Source of the DNA: Bradyrhizobium sp. WSM1417 | GTDB lineage: Bacteria > Pseudomonadota > Alphaproteobacteria > Rhizobiales > Xanthobacteraceae | DNA length: 64,000 nt | Assembly: GCF_000515415.1 (NCBI RefSeq) | Contig: NZ_KI911783.1 | Coordinates: 6,931,831-6,995,830 of the forward strand | Direction: 5' to 3' | Shown: positions 1 to 10,687 of the stretch, piece after piece | Position numbering within the stretch: position 1 is the first letter of the stretch | Layout of the letters: every line of letters begins with the position of its first letter | Notes under the pieces: generated by a model | The model's database searches: none | What the model was told of the DNA's origin: nothing | What the model saw: the letters and a program-made list of their open reading frames with translations, nothing else | Program-made: the position numbers and the translations under genes

Positions 1-1265
1 CAAACGCGCTCGACGGCTTTTCGCGCGAGCTGGAAGATATCGCCGACGTGCTCCGGCAATTCGTGCTGCGCGCGCCGCCAAATCTGCTCGATGGTTTCGG
101 CACGGCCTCGATCCGCGAAGCCGTGAACGCAATCCAGAGCGCCAACATCCTGCGTGGGCTGTCGCTGGAGCAGAGCCGCAGCCTGCTCGATCTCTTCACC
201 CGCTCGGCCGGCGAGATGCTGGACGAACGTTTCGAGCATGATCTGGTCAAGGCGCTGTTCGGCTTCGATGCCATCGTCGGCAATTATGCCAGCCCCTACG
301 CCGCGGGCTCGGCCTATGTGATGCTGCATCACGCCTTCGGCGAGGTGAACGGCAAGAAGGGCGTCTGGGGTCACGCCATCGGCGGCATGGGCGCGATCAC
401 GCAAGCCATGGCCCGCGCCGCACGCGACCGCGGCGTTGTGATCGACACCGATGCGGGCGTGCGCGAAGTCGTCGTCGAGCGCGACCGCGCGGTCGGCGTG
501 GCCTTGGAGAACGGCACGACGATCCGCGCGAAATATGTCGCAGCCAGCGTCAATCCGAAGCTGCTCTATACGCGGCTGGTCGCCGCCGATGCGCTTCCCC
601 AACCCTTCCTCGACCGCATCCGGCACTGGAAGAACGGCTCCGGCACCTTCCGCATGAACGTGGCACTGGACCGCCTGCCCTCCTTCACGGCGCTGCCAGG
701 CGACGGCGATCATCTCACCTCGGGCATCATCCTGGCCCCTGATCTCGGCTACATGGACCGTGCCTTTCTCGATGCCCGCGCGCACGGCTGGAGCCGGGAG
801 CCCGTCGTGGAAATGCTGATCCCCTCGACGCTCGACGATACGCTCGCGCCCGCAGGACAACATGTCGCGAGCCTGTTCTGCCAGCACGTCGCGCCGGAGC
901 TTCCCGATGGAAAGTCGTGGGACGACCATCGCGACGAGGTCGCCGACCTCATGATCGCGACGGTGGACAAGTACGCGCCGGGTTTTGCGACAAGCGTGCT
1001 CGGCCGCCAGATCCTGTCACCGCTCGACCTTGAACGGCAGTTCGGCCTGTTGGGGGGCGACATCTTCCACGGCGCGCTGACGCTGAACCAGCTGTTCTCG
1101 GCGCGGCCGATGCTGGGCCATGCCGATTATCGCGGACCCGTGAAGGGCCTCTATCACTGCGGCTCGGGCGCCCACCCCGGCGGCGGCGTCACCGGCGCCC
1201 CCGGCCACAACGCCGCGCGGGCGATCCTGAGGGATCATCGCTCGCTGTTCGGAAGCCGTGGATAA
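1..1265 (+). CDS. PYROXD2/phytoene desaturase-like FAD oxidoreductase, 3' part
   Basis: The reading frame is open from the first complete codon (base 3), so this is the C-terminal part of a longer gene; an in-frame GTG at 48 is internal. About 420 residues are present. The segment GHAIGGMGAITQAMARAA, followed by a redox-protein beta strand region, and the C-terminal GAHPGGGVTGAPGHNAA motif, which contacts FAD in this family, place it in the NAD(P)/FAD-dependent amine oxidase/phytoene desaturase superfamily, nearest PYROXD2-type proteins. The N-terminal Rossmann GxGxxG motif must lie outside the window. The substrate is not known and carotenoid synthesis should not be assumed, since no crt genes are nearby. 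Confidence 0.85.
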   Translation, partial: NALDGFSRELEDIADVLRQFVLRAPPNLLDGFGTASIREAVNAIQSANILRGLSLEQSRSLLDLFTRSAGEMLDERFEHDLVKALFGFDAIVGNYASPYAAGSAYVMLHHAFGEVNGKKGVWGHAIGGMGAITQAMARAARDRGVVIDTDAGVREVVVERDRAVGVALENGTTIRAKYVAASVNPKLLYTRLVAADALPQPFLDRIRHWKNGSGTFRMNVALDRLPSFTALPGDGDHLTSGIILAPDLGYMDRAFLDARAHGWSREPVVEMLIPSTLDDTLAPAGQHVASLFCQHVAPELPDGKSWDDHRDEVADLMIATVDKYAPGFATSVLGRQILSPLDLERQFGLLGGDIFHGALTLNQLFSARPMLGHADYRGPVKGLYHCGSGAHPGGGVTGAPGHNAARAILRDHRSLFGSRG

Positions 1266-1312
1266 CCCTGTGGATGGGCTGTGGACAAGGCTGTTGGCAG
1301 AGCTGTGGAAGA
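1257..1312. other. Cluster of DnaA-box-like TGTGGA repeats
   Basis: CGTGGATAA (1257), TGTGGATGG (1269), TGTGGACAA (1280) and TGTGGAAGA (1304) occur in the same orientation at the end of the flavoprotein gene and just after it; CGTGGACAC follows at 1383. The DnaA box read in this direction is TGTGNATAA, so two sites have one mismatch and the others more. Spacing is 11-12 bases for the first three. The rest of 1266-1541 shows no gene I can support. The cluster may bind DnaA or be chance in a TGTGGA-rich stretch. Confidence 0.3.
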
Positions 1313-1541
1313 GCGGTGGGTTACGCCCCTCCAAGCTTGGTACAAATTGGTGGAAAATGCGGGGATGAGCGGCGGGCTAATGCGTGGACACAGCCCGGAA
1401 AAACCAGCGGACAGCCTGTGGGCATTCTGTGAAAACCTGTCCCCAAAACGACTTCGCCCGCCAGGGGCAATTCCCCCGACGGGCGCTGGTCGAAAGCAGT
1501 CGTGTGGAGAATTGGCCCCGCCGGGAAATGGAAAGCGGAAA

Positions 1542-1706
1542 TTACTTCAAGGAGCTGCTAATCGAAGTGAACTTCTCGTTCATGGTGGTGCCCAGGCCGT
1601 TCACCACGGTGATGATCGCCAGCGCGATGCCGGCTGCGATCAGGCCATACTCGATTGCGGTTGCACCTGAATCGTCGGTCCAGAACTTCAAAATCATGCG
1701 CTTCAA
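1542..1706 (-). CDS. Flp family type IVb pilin, 54 aa
   Basis: A 54-residue protein below the usual ORF size limit. It reads MKRMILKFWTDDSGATAIEY, then a hydrophobic helix (GLIAAGIALAIITVVNGLGT) and a short polar tail ending SISSSLK. The D/S-G-A-T-A-I-E-Y-G-L-I-A block is the hallmark of Flp/Fap pilin subunits: prepilin peptidase cuts before it and the helix packs in the pilus core. I chose the TTG at 1706 because AGGAGG lies 6 bases upstream; the ATG at 1697 would be 15 bases away. No tad/cpa assembly genes or prepilin peptidase are near, so it is an orphan copy that would need a machine encoded elsewhere. It sits convergent to the flavoprotein gene and divergent from prmA. Confidence 0.88.
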   Translation of the reverse strand: MKRMILKFWTDDSGATAIEYGLIAAGIALAIITVVNGLGTTMNEKFTSISSSLK

Positions 1707-1861
1707 GTCTCGCCTCCTATTCTATTTCAAGCTGTGTGGGTTGCCCAACACCCGGAAATGTACGGAATACAACCTGCGGTCGGGTTAATCCCTTAAATGC
1801 AAGTTATGCAAAATATTGGAAACAAAAGTTCCAAAAATTGAACCGGACGGAACCCTGAGAT

Positions 1862-2746
1862 ATGCAGCCCTCCACCCATCGCGCCAGTTTTTCGATCGGC
1901 AGCGAGACCGCCGCCAAGCGCATTGTCGACGTCCTCACTGAAATGTTCTTCGAGGACGATGCGGCGGTCGCCGCGTTCGAGCAACCGAACGGACAGTGGG
2001 ACGTCGCGCTGCATTTCGCGAACGCGCCGGACCGGGCGTGGCTGCGCGAACTCGTTGCAACATCAGCAGGAAATGAGATCGCCGACACGCTCGCCTTCGA
2101 CACCGTCGAAGCCAGGGACTGGGTCAAGTCGAGCCTGGAAGATCTCGTCCCGGTGCCGGCCGGGCGCTTCGTCGTCCACGGCAGCCATGACCGCGACCGC
2201 GTGGCGCCAAACAAGCTCGCCATCGAGATCGAGGCGGCCCTCGCCTTCGGCACCGGCCATCACGGCACCACGCGCGGCTGTTTACTCCTGCTTGACCATG
2301 TCTTGAAAAGCACCCGGCCGGGCCGCCTGCTTGACCTCGGCACCGGGACCGGCGTGCTGGGGATAGCGGCGGCGAAGGCGCTGCATCGCGCGGTGCTGGC
2401 CTCCGACATCGACCCGGCCTCGGTCAAGGTGGCAGCCGAGAACGCCTTGTTGAACGAAGTCGGTCATCATGTGCGAGTGATCCGCGCCACCGGCTTCGCG
2501 GCGGCCGATTTCGGCAGATGCGGCCCGTTCGACCTGGTGCTGGCCAACATCCTGGCCAATCCGTTACGGCAATTGGCGGGCCCGATGACGCGGCACCTCG
2601 CGACCGGAGGGCGCGTCATCCTCTCCGGTCTGTTGACGCCCCAGGTCCCCGCCGTGATCGCCGCCTACCGCGCGCGCGGCCTCGTGCCTCTGAAGCACTT
2701 GCGGATCGAGGGATGGAGCAGCCTGTTGCTGCGGAAGATGGGGTGA
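1862..2746 (+). CDS. prmA: Ribosomal protein L11 methyltransferase
   Basis: PrmA trimethylates ribosomal protein L11 using S-adenosylmethionine. The 294-residue length is normal. The SAM fold begins after a roughly 120-residue substrate-recognition domain. The block ALAFGTGHHGTTRGCL (about residues 121-136), the glycine-rich LLDLGTGTGVLGIAAAK and DLVLANILANPL (the NI-A motif near the active site) are all diagnostic. The start ATG at 1862 follows a weak GGAA ribosome site. The gene stands alone, divergent from the pilin gene, with a small minus-strand hypothetical convergent to its 3' end. Confidence 0.95.
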   Translation: MQPSTHRASFSIGSETAAKRIVDVLTEMFFEDDAAVAAFEQPNGQWDVALHFANAPDRAWLRELVATSAGNEIADTLAFDTVEARDWVKSSLEDLVPVPAGRFVVHGSHDRDRVAPNKLAIEIEAALAFGTGHHGTTRGCLLLLDHVLKSTRPGRLLDLGTGTGVLGIAAAKALHRAVLASDIDPASVKVAAENALLNEVGHHVRVIRATGFAAADFGRCGPFDLVLANILANPLRQLAGPMTRHLATGGRVILSGLLTPQVPAVIAAYRARGLVPLKHLRIEGWSSLLLRKMG

Positions 2747-2770
2747 GTACGGCTGCTGCCGTAGATGCCG

Positions 2771-2950
2771 CTACTTTGCGGCCTTCTCGTCCGGGCGCAT
2801 CGCGCGCTCGGCCTGCGAGGCGCGCCTCGCGCGGCGTTCGGCGAAACGGTCGATCATCTGGTTGATGAGGCCGCGCGGTTTCTTCGGTGTTGCGGCAGCC
2901 GGGGCGCGGCGCACCGGCGGCGTAATCTTCTCAAACGTGAACGCTGGCAT
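2771..2950 (-). CDS. Small basic hypothetical protein, 59 aa
   Basis: The protein begins MPAFTFEKITPPVRRAPA and is rich in Arg, Lys and Ala, with a helix-forming middle (LINQMIDRFAERRARRASQ) and no membrane segment or cysteine. A longer reading to 2980 exists, but the ATG at 2950 is preceded by GAGGGG at 8 bases. It converges on prmA with a 24-base gap. Small proteins with this MPAFTFEKI opening are, to my recollection, frequent in Bradyrhizobium genomes; their function is unknown to me. Confidence 0.72.
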   Translation of the reverse strand: MPAFTFEKITPPVRRAPAAATPKKPRGLINQMIDRFAERRARRASQAERAMRPDEKAAK

Positions 2951-3138
2951 CGAGTGTCCCCTCGTCATTGAGATGAACAACTTGCTCGAATTTCCCTGTT
3001 ATCCGGACGAAGCGCAACTGCCGCATCCTGTACTCCACTCAATTCGAATGGAACTTGTTCAAGCACAGTCCATGCCAGATGCGACCTCAAATGCGTCTAC
3101 ATTGCGGACTGATCCGCATGATCCTAAAGTGATCCACC

Positions 3139-4968
3139 ATGTTCGAAGCGCACTTCCAGACATTCGAGGAGCCCGAGGCCGGCGTCGCGTTGACGGCGCG
3201 GTTGGCCGCGCTCCGTGAAGAACTCGCCCGCCGCAAGCTGACCGGTTTCGTGATTCCACGCGCCGACCAGCAGCAGAATGAGTATGTGCCGCCCTCGGAA
3301 GAGCGTCTGGCCTGGCTGACCGGTTTTACCGGCTCGGCAGGACTGGCGGTGGTGCTGACGCACGAGGCTGCGGTCTTCGTCGATGGCCGCTACACGATCC
3401 AGGCGGCCAAGCAGGTCGATTCAAGGGCCTGGGCCGTGGAATCTCTGATCGATCCCCCGCCGGAAAGCTGGATGTCGGCACACCTGAAGGCCGGCGACCG
3501 CCTAGGATTTGATCCGTGGCTGCACACTTTTGCGGCAGCCGAGCGTTTGGCCGCCGCCTGCACCAAGGCCGGTGCCGAGTTGGTCGCCGTCGACAGCAAT
3601 CCGGTCGATGCGATCTGGCAAGACCGGCCACAGCCGCCGATTGCGCCGGTCACGGTGCACGGGATGCAACATGCCGGCGTGACTGAAGCCGAGAAGCTGA
3701 CGCAGATCAGGAGCGAGATCGGCAAGCTCGGCGTCGATGCGTTGGTGCTGTCCGACAGCCACGCCGTTGCCTGGACCTTCAACATCCGCGGCGCCGACGT
3801 CGCGCATACGCCGCTGCCGCTGTCCTATGCGCTGGTGCCGAAGGACGGCCGTCCCACCATCTTCATCGATCACCGCAAGCTCTCCAATCTGACCCGCGAC
3901 CATCTCGAGCAGTCCGCCGACGTGCGCGAGCCCGATGCGATGGCGCCGACGCTGATGGCGCTCGCCAAGAGCGGTGGATCGATCGCGCTCGACAATGCGA
4001 CCGCGGCTGATGCCCTCAGCCGGCTGATCACGGGTGCCGGCGGCAGGCCGGTGCGCGGCAGCGATCCCATCGCGCTGCTCAAGGCGGTCAAGAACACGAC
4101 CGAGATCAAGGGCACGCAAACCGCGCACCGGCGCGACGCCGTGGCGCTGGCGCGCTTCCTCGCCTTCATCGACCGCGAGGCGGCAAGCGGCAAGCTCACC
4201 GAGATCGACGCGGTCGAGGCACTGGAGACGTTCCGCCGCGACACCGGCGCACTGAAGGACGTGTCGTTCCCGACCATATCGGGCACCGGCCCGAATGGCG
4301 CGATCGTGCACTACCGCGTCACCCGCAAGAGCAACCGGCGGATCGTGCCGGGCGATCTGCTGCTGATCGATTCAGGTGCACAATACGAAGACGGCACCAC
4401 CGACGTCACCCGCACCATGGCCGTGGGCGAGCCGACCGCCGAGATGCGCGACCGCTTCACGCGTGTGCTGCGCGGCCACATCGCGATCGCGCGGGCGATC
4501 TTTCCCGACGGCGCCACCGGCGCGCAGCTCGACACACTGGCACGGCAATATCTCTGGGCCGCCGGCGTCGATTTCGAGCATGGCACCGGCCACGGCGTCG
4601 GCAGCTATCTCTCGGTGCACGAAGGACCGGCGCGGATATCGAAGCTCGGCACCACGCCGCTGAAGCGCGGCATGATCCTGTCCAACGAGCCCGGCTACTA
4701 CAAGACCGACGGTTTCGGCATCCGCATCGAGAACCTCGAACTGGTGGTCGCTGCCGACATCAAAGGCGCGGAAAAATCGATGAACGCGTTCGAGACGCTG
4801 ACCCTGGCACCGATCGACCGCCGGCTGATCGATGTCGGCATGCTCAGCAAGGACGAGCTCGACTGGCTCAACGCCTATCACGCGCGCGTCAGGGCCGAGG
4901 TGCGGCCGGCGCTGGACGAGACGACGAAGGCGTGGCTGGACCAGGCCACGGCGGAGCTGAAGGCGTAA
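3139..4968 (+). CDS. pepP: Aminopeptidase P family protein (M24B)
   Basis: This is a metal-dependent Xaa-Pro aminopeptidase that removes N-terminal residues preceding proline in the cytoplasm. Its 609 residues match the long eukaryote-like form: two creatinase-type N-terminal domains (about 20-150 and 175-330), the pita-bread catalytic domain (about 330-550) and a short C-terminal domain. The dinuclear metal ligands are visible as Asp in LLIDSGAQYEDG, Asp in TTDVTRT, His in VHEGPARIS, Glu in SNEPGYY and Glu in RIENLEL. Substrate histidines appear in IVHYRV and GTGHGVGSY. It appears monocistronic. The symbol is by family resemblance. Confidence 0.93.
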   Translation: MFEAHFQTFEEPEAGVALTARLAALREELARRKLTGFVIPRADQQQNEYVPPSEERLAWLTGFTGSAGLAVVLTHEAAVFVDGRYTIQAAKQVDSRAWAVESLIDPPPESWMSAHLKAGDRLGFDPWLHTFAAAERLAAACTKAGAELVAVDSNPVDAIWQDRPQPPIAPVTVHGMQHAGVTEAEKLTQIRSEIGKLGVDALVLSDSHAVAWTFNIRGADVAHTPLPLSYALVPKDGRPTIFIDHRKLSNLTRDHLEQSADVREPDAMAPTLMALAKSGGSIALDNATAADALSRLITGAGGRPVRGSDPIALLKAVKNTTEIKGTQTAHRRDAVALARFLAFIDREAASGKLTEIDAVEALETFRRDTGALKDVSFPTISGTGPNGAIVHYRVTRKSNRRIVPGDLLLIDSGAQYEDGTTDVTRTMAVGEPTAEMRDRFTRVLRGHIAIARAIFPDGATGAQLDTLARQYLWAAGVDFEHGTGHGVGSYLSVHEGPARISKLGTTPLKRGMILSNEPGYYKTDGFGIRIENLELVVAADIKGAEKSMNAFETLTLAPIDRRLIDVGMLSKDELDWLNAYHARVRAEVRPALDETTKAWLDQATAELKA

Positions 4969-5289
4969 GTTCGCCATTTCACGGGCTCGACGCATAGCAC
5001 CACACGATTTGCGCAAGGCTCATTTCCACCCCCGCTGTCATTCCCCTCGAAGGCGGGGAATCCAGTATTCCAGAGACAGCAAACGTATGCGGAGAAGCCG
5101 CGGCGTACTGGATCGCCCGGTCAAGCCGGGCGATGACACCGAGCTTTTGACGCGAGCAACGCGCCCAATCGGTCGCCATCGTGCCCTCATCACCGTCCCG
5201 GAATCCGTATAGCCGCATTCCGAAACGCCGATATGCGTCTTGTGCGAGCGCGCTACAGTCCGATTCGAGTTTCTACCAGACGGACACGC
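4969..5289. other. Intergenic stretch holding a palindromic repeat
   Basis: No gene is supported between the aminopeptidase and the MFS gene. The middle is taken up by the repeat at 5036-5140. The remaining 150 bases before the MFS start contain no clear ribosome site or promoter that I can defend. Confidence 0.6.
5036..5140. repeat. Palindromic intergenic repeat, copy 1 of family A
   Basis: The element opens TGTCATTCCCC and closes with a perfect 9-bp hairpin, ATCGCCCGG (5112-5120), loop TCAAG, CCGGGCGAT (5126-5134), then GACACC. The same TACTGGATCGCCCGG hairpin end recurs at 45206-45240, so this is a dispersed family. It lies between two plus-strand genes. Confidence 0.85.
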
Positions 5290-6564
5290 ATGCACGGCAT
5301 CATTAGCAAACCGCCGGAAACGGCGAAGAACCTCGCGACCTCGCGCGTGGTGTTGCTGTTGCTCGTCGTCATGACCGGGATCGCGCCGATCTCGCTTTAC
5401 ATGCTGGTTCCGGCGCTGCCGGTGCTGGCGACGACATTTGGCAGCGACATCTCGGTCGCGCAGATGACGGTGTCGCTGTACATGGTCGGCATCGCGCTGT
5501 CGCAACTCATCATGGGCCCGCTGTCGGACCGTTTCGGGCGACGCCCGGTGCTGCTCGGAGGCCTGGCCCTGATGGTCGCGGCCAGCGTCGCCTGCATCTT
5601 CGCGGAAACGCTGCCGCAGCTGATCGCCGCGCGCTTCTTCCAGGCGCTGGGCGGCGCCGCCGGCATGGTGGTGAGCCGCGCCATCATCCGCGACATCTAC
5701 CAGCGCGATCGCGTCGCCTCGATGATCAGCCTCGTGGTCGCGGCGCTGATGATCGGGCAGATGGTCTCCCCGCTCAGCGGCGGCCTGATCGAGACAGCAT
5801 TCGGCTGGCGCGCGATCTTCTACGCCATCACCGTCGCCGCGATCATCGTCGCCGTCGGCATCGCATTCGCGCTGCCCGAAACGCGCCGAGACCGCGCCGC
5901 CGGCAGCGGCTTTCGCGACGATGTCGGCATCCTGATCCGCAACCGCGCCTTCGTCGGCTACGTGATGTGCCAGGTGCTCGCCTCGCAGATCATCTTCACC
6001 TTCGCCGGCGGCGGCCCCTATATCGTGGTGACGCAGATGGGCAGGACCAGCGCCGAATACGGCGCGTGGTTCGCGACGACGGGTTTTGCCTATCTCGTCG
6101 GCAATCTGCTCTGCGTGCGCTTCGCGCCCAGGCATTCGCTGGAGAAGTTGATCTGGTTCGGGCTCGCGCTCCAGCTTTGCGGTAGCCTGTTGAACCTGCT
6201 GTGGAGTTTCACCGGCTGGAACGAGGCACCCGCCTGGCTGTTCGGCACGCAGATGATCGTGATGGTCGGCAATGCCTTCGTAATGGCGAACTCGGCCGCC
6301 GGCGCCATCAGCGTCCGTCCCGAGGCCGCCGGCACCGCGTCAGGTGCGATGGGCTTCCTCCAGCAGGGCATCGGCGCGCTGATGTCGCAATTCGGCGCCT
6401 ATCTCGGCGGCCATTCCGCGACCACGCTGCCGCTCACCGCCGCGGTGCTGGCGATCTCCCTGCTCTGCGCCTGCACGATGATCTTCGTCGTCCCCCGCCG
6501 CGAGGTCATGGTGAGCGAGACGCTGATCGGGCAGGCGGAAGAGGAAGAGAGCGGGATGATGTGA
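5290..6564 (+). CDS. Bcr/CflA-type MFS drug efflux transporter
   Basis: A 424-residue inner-membrane proton antiporter of the 12-helix DHA1 class. The loop 2-3 motif A is present as GPLSDRFGRRPVLLGG, and the opening helix LLLLVVMTGIAPISLYMLVPALP matches Bcr/CflA proteins. The reading frame extends to an ATG at 5233, but those 19 extra residues are basic and unlike the family, so I take the ATG at 5290. Neither start has a good ribosome site. A large palindromic repeat lies between its stop and ligA, which converges on it. The substrate cannot be told from sequence. Confidence 0.88.
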   Translation: MHGIISKPPETAKNLATSRVVLLLLVVMTGIAPISLYMLVPALPVLATTFGSDISVAQMTVSLYMVGIALSQLIMGPLSDRFGRRPVLLGGLALMVAASVACIFAETLPQLIAARFFQALGGAAGMVVSRAIIRDIYQRDRVASMISLVVAALMIGQMVSPLSGGLIETAFGWRAIFYAITVAAIIVAVGIAFALPETRRDRAAGSGFRDDVGILIRNRAFVGYVMCQVLASQIIFTFAGGGPYIVVTQMGRTSAEYGAWFATTGFAYLVGNLLCVRFAPRHSLEKLIWFGLALQLCGSLLNLLWSFTGWNEAPAWLFGTQMIVMVGNAFVMANSAAGAISVRPEAAGTASGAMGFLQQGIGALMSQFGAYLGGHSATTLPLTAAVLAISLLCACTMIFVVPRREVMVSETLIGQAEEEESGMM

Positions 6565-6587
6565 GGGATGCGCGGTGAGGCCTTCTT

Positions 6588-6733
6588 CCTTCTCCCCTTG
6601 TGGGAGAAGGTGGCGCGCGTAGCGCGCCGGATGAGGGGTCTCTCTCCGCACGGGCCCCCTCTCAAAGTTTGAACTCGAGGATAGAACCCCTCATCCGGCG
6701 CTACGCGCCACCTTCTCCCACAAGGGGAGAAGG
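6588..6733. repeat. Large inverted repeat, family B, between convergent genes
   Basis: The left arm (6588 to about 6638) reads CCTTCTCCCCTTGTGGGAGA, then AGGTGGCGCGCGTAGCGCGC and CGGATGAGGGG. The right arm (6687-6733) is its near-exact reverse complement: CCCCTCATCCGGCGCTACGC, then GCCACCTTCTCCCACAAGGG. The arms of about 47 bases are separated by roughly 50 bases. Transcripts from either side would fold into a long hairpin, so it may act as a bidirectional end signal for the MFS gene and ligA. No ORF inside. Confidence 0.9.
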
Positions 6734-6739
6734 GAAGAG

Positions 6740-8935
<2,196 letters not shown>

Positions 8936-8941
8936 TTACAG

Positions 8942-9000
8942 TTTCGTACCCCGGACATAACGTTTAGGGCCCGGCGCTTGCGCGCGTCCGGGACACGAAA
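8942..9000. repeat. Imperfect inverted repeat after recN
   Basis: TTTCGTACCCCGGAC (8942-8956) and GTCCGGGACACGAAA (8986-9000) pair at 13 of 15 positions around a 29-base loop that itself holds GCCCGG/GCGCGC. It starts immediately after the recN stop on the minus strand and could end or attenuate recN transcription before ligA. No T tract follows. Confidence 0.55.
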
Positions 9001-10674
9001 TCAAGCCGTCGCCGCCTTGAGCAGACGGTCCGCGGCAGCCCTCGCCTCGGCGGTGATCTCGGCGCCGGCGAGCATCCGCGCGATCTCCTCGCGGCGGTGG
9101 TCGGCGGCGAGCGCATTGACGCGGGTGGCGACGCGCTTGCCCTTGTCCAGTGCGTCCTTGGAGATCAGCAAATGCTGGTCGGCACGGGCGGCGACCTGCG
9201 GAGCGTGGGTGACGGCCATCACCTGAACCTTGCCGGCGAGCCGCGCCAGCCTTCCGCCGATCGCGTCCGCGACCGCGCCGCCGACGCCGGTGTCGATCTC
9301 GTCGAAGACCAAGGTCGGCGCCGAGCCGCGGTCGGACAGCACGACCTTCAGCGCCAGCAGGAAACGCGACAGCTCGCCGCCGGAGGCGACCTTCATCATC
9401 GGCCCTGGCTTGGTGCCCGGATTGGTTTGCACCCAGAACTCGACGCGGTCGAAGCCTTGCGGGCCTGGAGCTGCCTCGTCGGTCTGAACCTGGGTCATGA
9501 ACTTGGCGCGTTCGAGCTTGAGCGGCGCGAGCTCGGCATTGACGGCCTTGTTGAGCTTCTCCGCCGATTTCTGCCGCGCCATCGACAGCTTCTTGGCGGC
9601 CGCCGCATAGCGCGCGTCGGCTTCGATCGCGGCCTGCTCCAGCTTTTTCAGCCGTGAGGCGCCGGCGTCGATCAGGACGACGTCGGCGGCATATCTTGCG
9701 GCAAGTGCGGCGAGCCCGTCGACCGGCGTCGAATATTTGCGCGAGGCGGCGCGCAACGCGAACAGCCGCTCCTCGATGCGTTCGAGCTCCGAGGGATCGA
9801 AATCGGTCGCGGCAAGCGCCGCCTGGAGATGCTGGTCGGCTTCCTCCAGCGCGTTGATCGCGGTATCGATCGCCCTGACCGCGGGCTCGACCAGCGCCGG
9901 CGAGTTGACGCCGCGACGCTCCAGCCGGCGCACGGCTGCCGACAGCGAGGCGACCGGCGAATGGTGGCCACCGACCGCCTCCTGCGCCTCGCGCAGGTCG
10001 GAGGCGATCTTCTCGCCCTGCATCATGGTCGTGCGCCTCGAAGCCAGCGAGGTCTCCTCGCCATCCCTAGGCGCGAGCTGCTTCAATTCGTCCGAGGCGT
10101 GGCGGAGGTAATCGGCTTCGCGCGCGGCGCGCTCCATGCCGGCGCGATGCTCCTCCAGCGCAGTGTTGGCGGTGCGGCGGGCGTCCCAGAGCGCCTCGAC
10201 CGCCGAGACGTCCTTTTCGAGACCGGCGAAGGCGTCGAGCAGGCGGCGGTGGGTGGCGGCATCGACCAGCGCGCGCTCGTCGTGCTGGCCGTGGATCTCG
10301 ACCAGGGCAGCACCGACCGCCTTCAGCGTCTGCACGCTGATCGCCTGGTCGTTGATGAAGGCGCGGGTGCGGCCGTCGGCGAGCTGGACCCGGCGGAGAA
10401 TCATCTCGCCGGTGTCCTCCAGCCCGTTCTCCGCGAGGATTTTGGCCGCGGGATGGTTTTTTGGGATATCGAATACGGCAGTGACCTGCCCCTGCTCCGC
10501 CCCATGCCGCACGAGACCGGCATCGCCGCGGCCGCCGAGCGCCAACGCAAAGGCATCGAGCAGGATGGATTTGCCCGCACCGGTCTCGCCGGTCAAAACC
10601 GCGAGGCCGGTTGCGAATTCGATATCGAGCCGTTCGATCAGGACGATGTCACGGATCGACAGACGCGCCAGCAT
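9001..10674 (-). CDS. recN: DNA repair protein RecN
   Basis: RecN is an SMC-like ATPase that helps repair double-strand breaks. The 557 residues show the Walker A motif LTGETGAGKSILLDAF near the N-terminus, long Ala/Glu/Arg-rich coiled-coil arms (about 160-370), the ABC-type signature VASGGELSRFLLALK and Walker B PTLVFDEIDTGVGG followed by the His-switch region MAVTHAPQVAARAD. The start ATG at 10674 is 13 bases after the bamD stop, so the two are likely co-transcribed, an arrangement common in alphaproteobacteria. Confidence 0.97.
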   Translation of the reverse strand: MLARLSIRDIVLIERLDIEFATGLAVLTGETGAGKSILLDAFALALGGRGDAGLVRHGAEQGQVTAVFDIPKNHPAAKILAENGLEDTGEMILRRVQLADGRTRAFINDQAISVQTLKAVGAALVEIHGQHDERALVDAATHRRLLDAFAGLEKDVSAVEALWDARRTANTALEEHRAGMERAAREADYLRHASDELKQLAPRDGEETSLASRRTTMMQGEKIASDLREAQEAVGGHHSPVASLSAAVRRLERRGVNSPALVEPAVRAIDTAINALEEADQHLQAALAATDFDPSELERIEERLFALRAASRKYSTPVDGLAALAARYAADVVLIDAGASRLKKLEQAAIEADARYAAAAKKLSMARQKSAEKLNKAVNAELAPLKLERAKFMTQVQTDEAAPGPQGFDRVEFWVQTNPGTKPGPMMKVASGGELSRFLLALKVVLSDRGSAPTLVFDEIDTGVGGAVADAIGGRLARLAGKVQVMAVTHAPQVAARADQHLLISKDALDKGKRVATRVNALAADHRREEIARMLAGAEITAEARAAADRLLKAATA

Positions 10675-10687
10675 GGAACTCTATTTC

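Noticed and set aside
1281..1788. Two overlapping plus-strand ORFs
   Set aside because: They run through the DnaA-box-like repeats and antisense to the Flp pilin; no recognisable protein.
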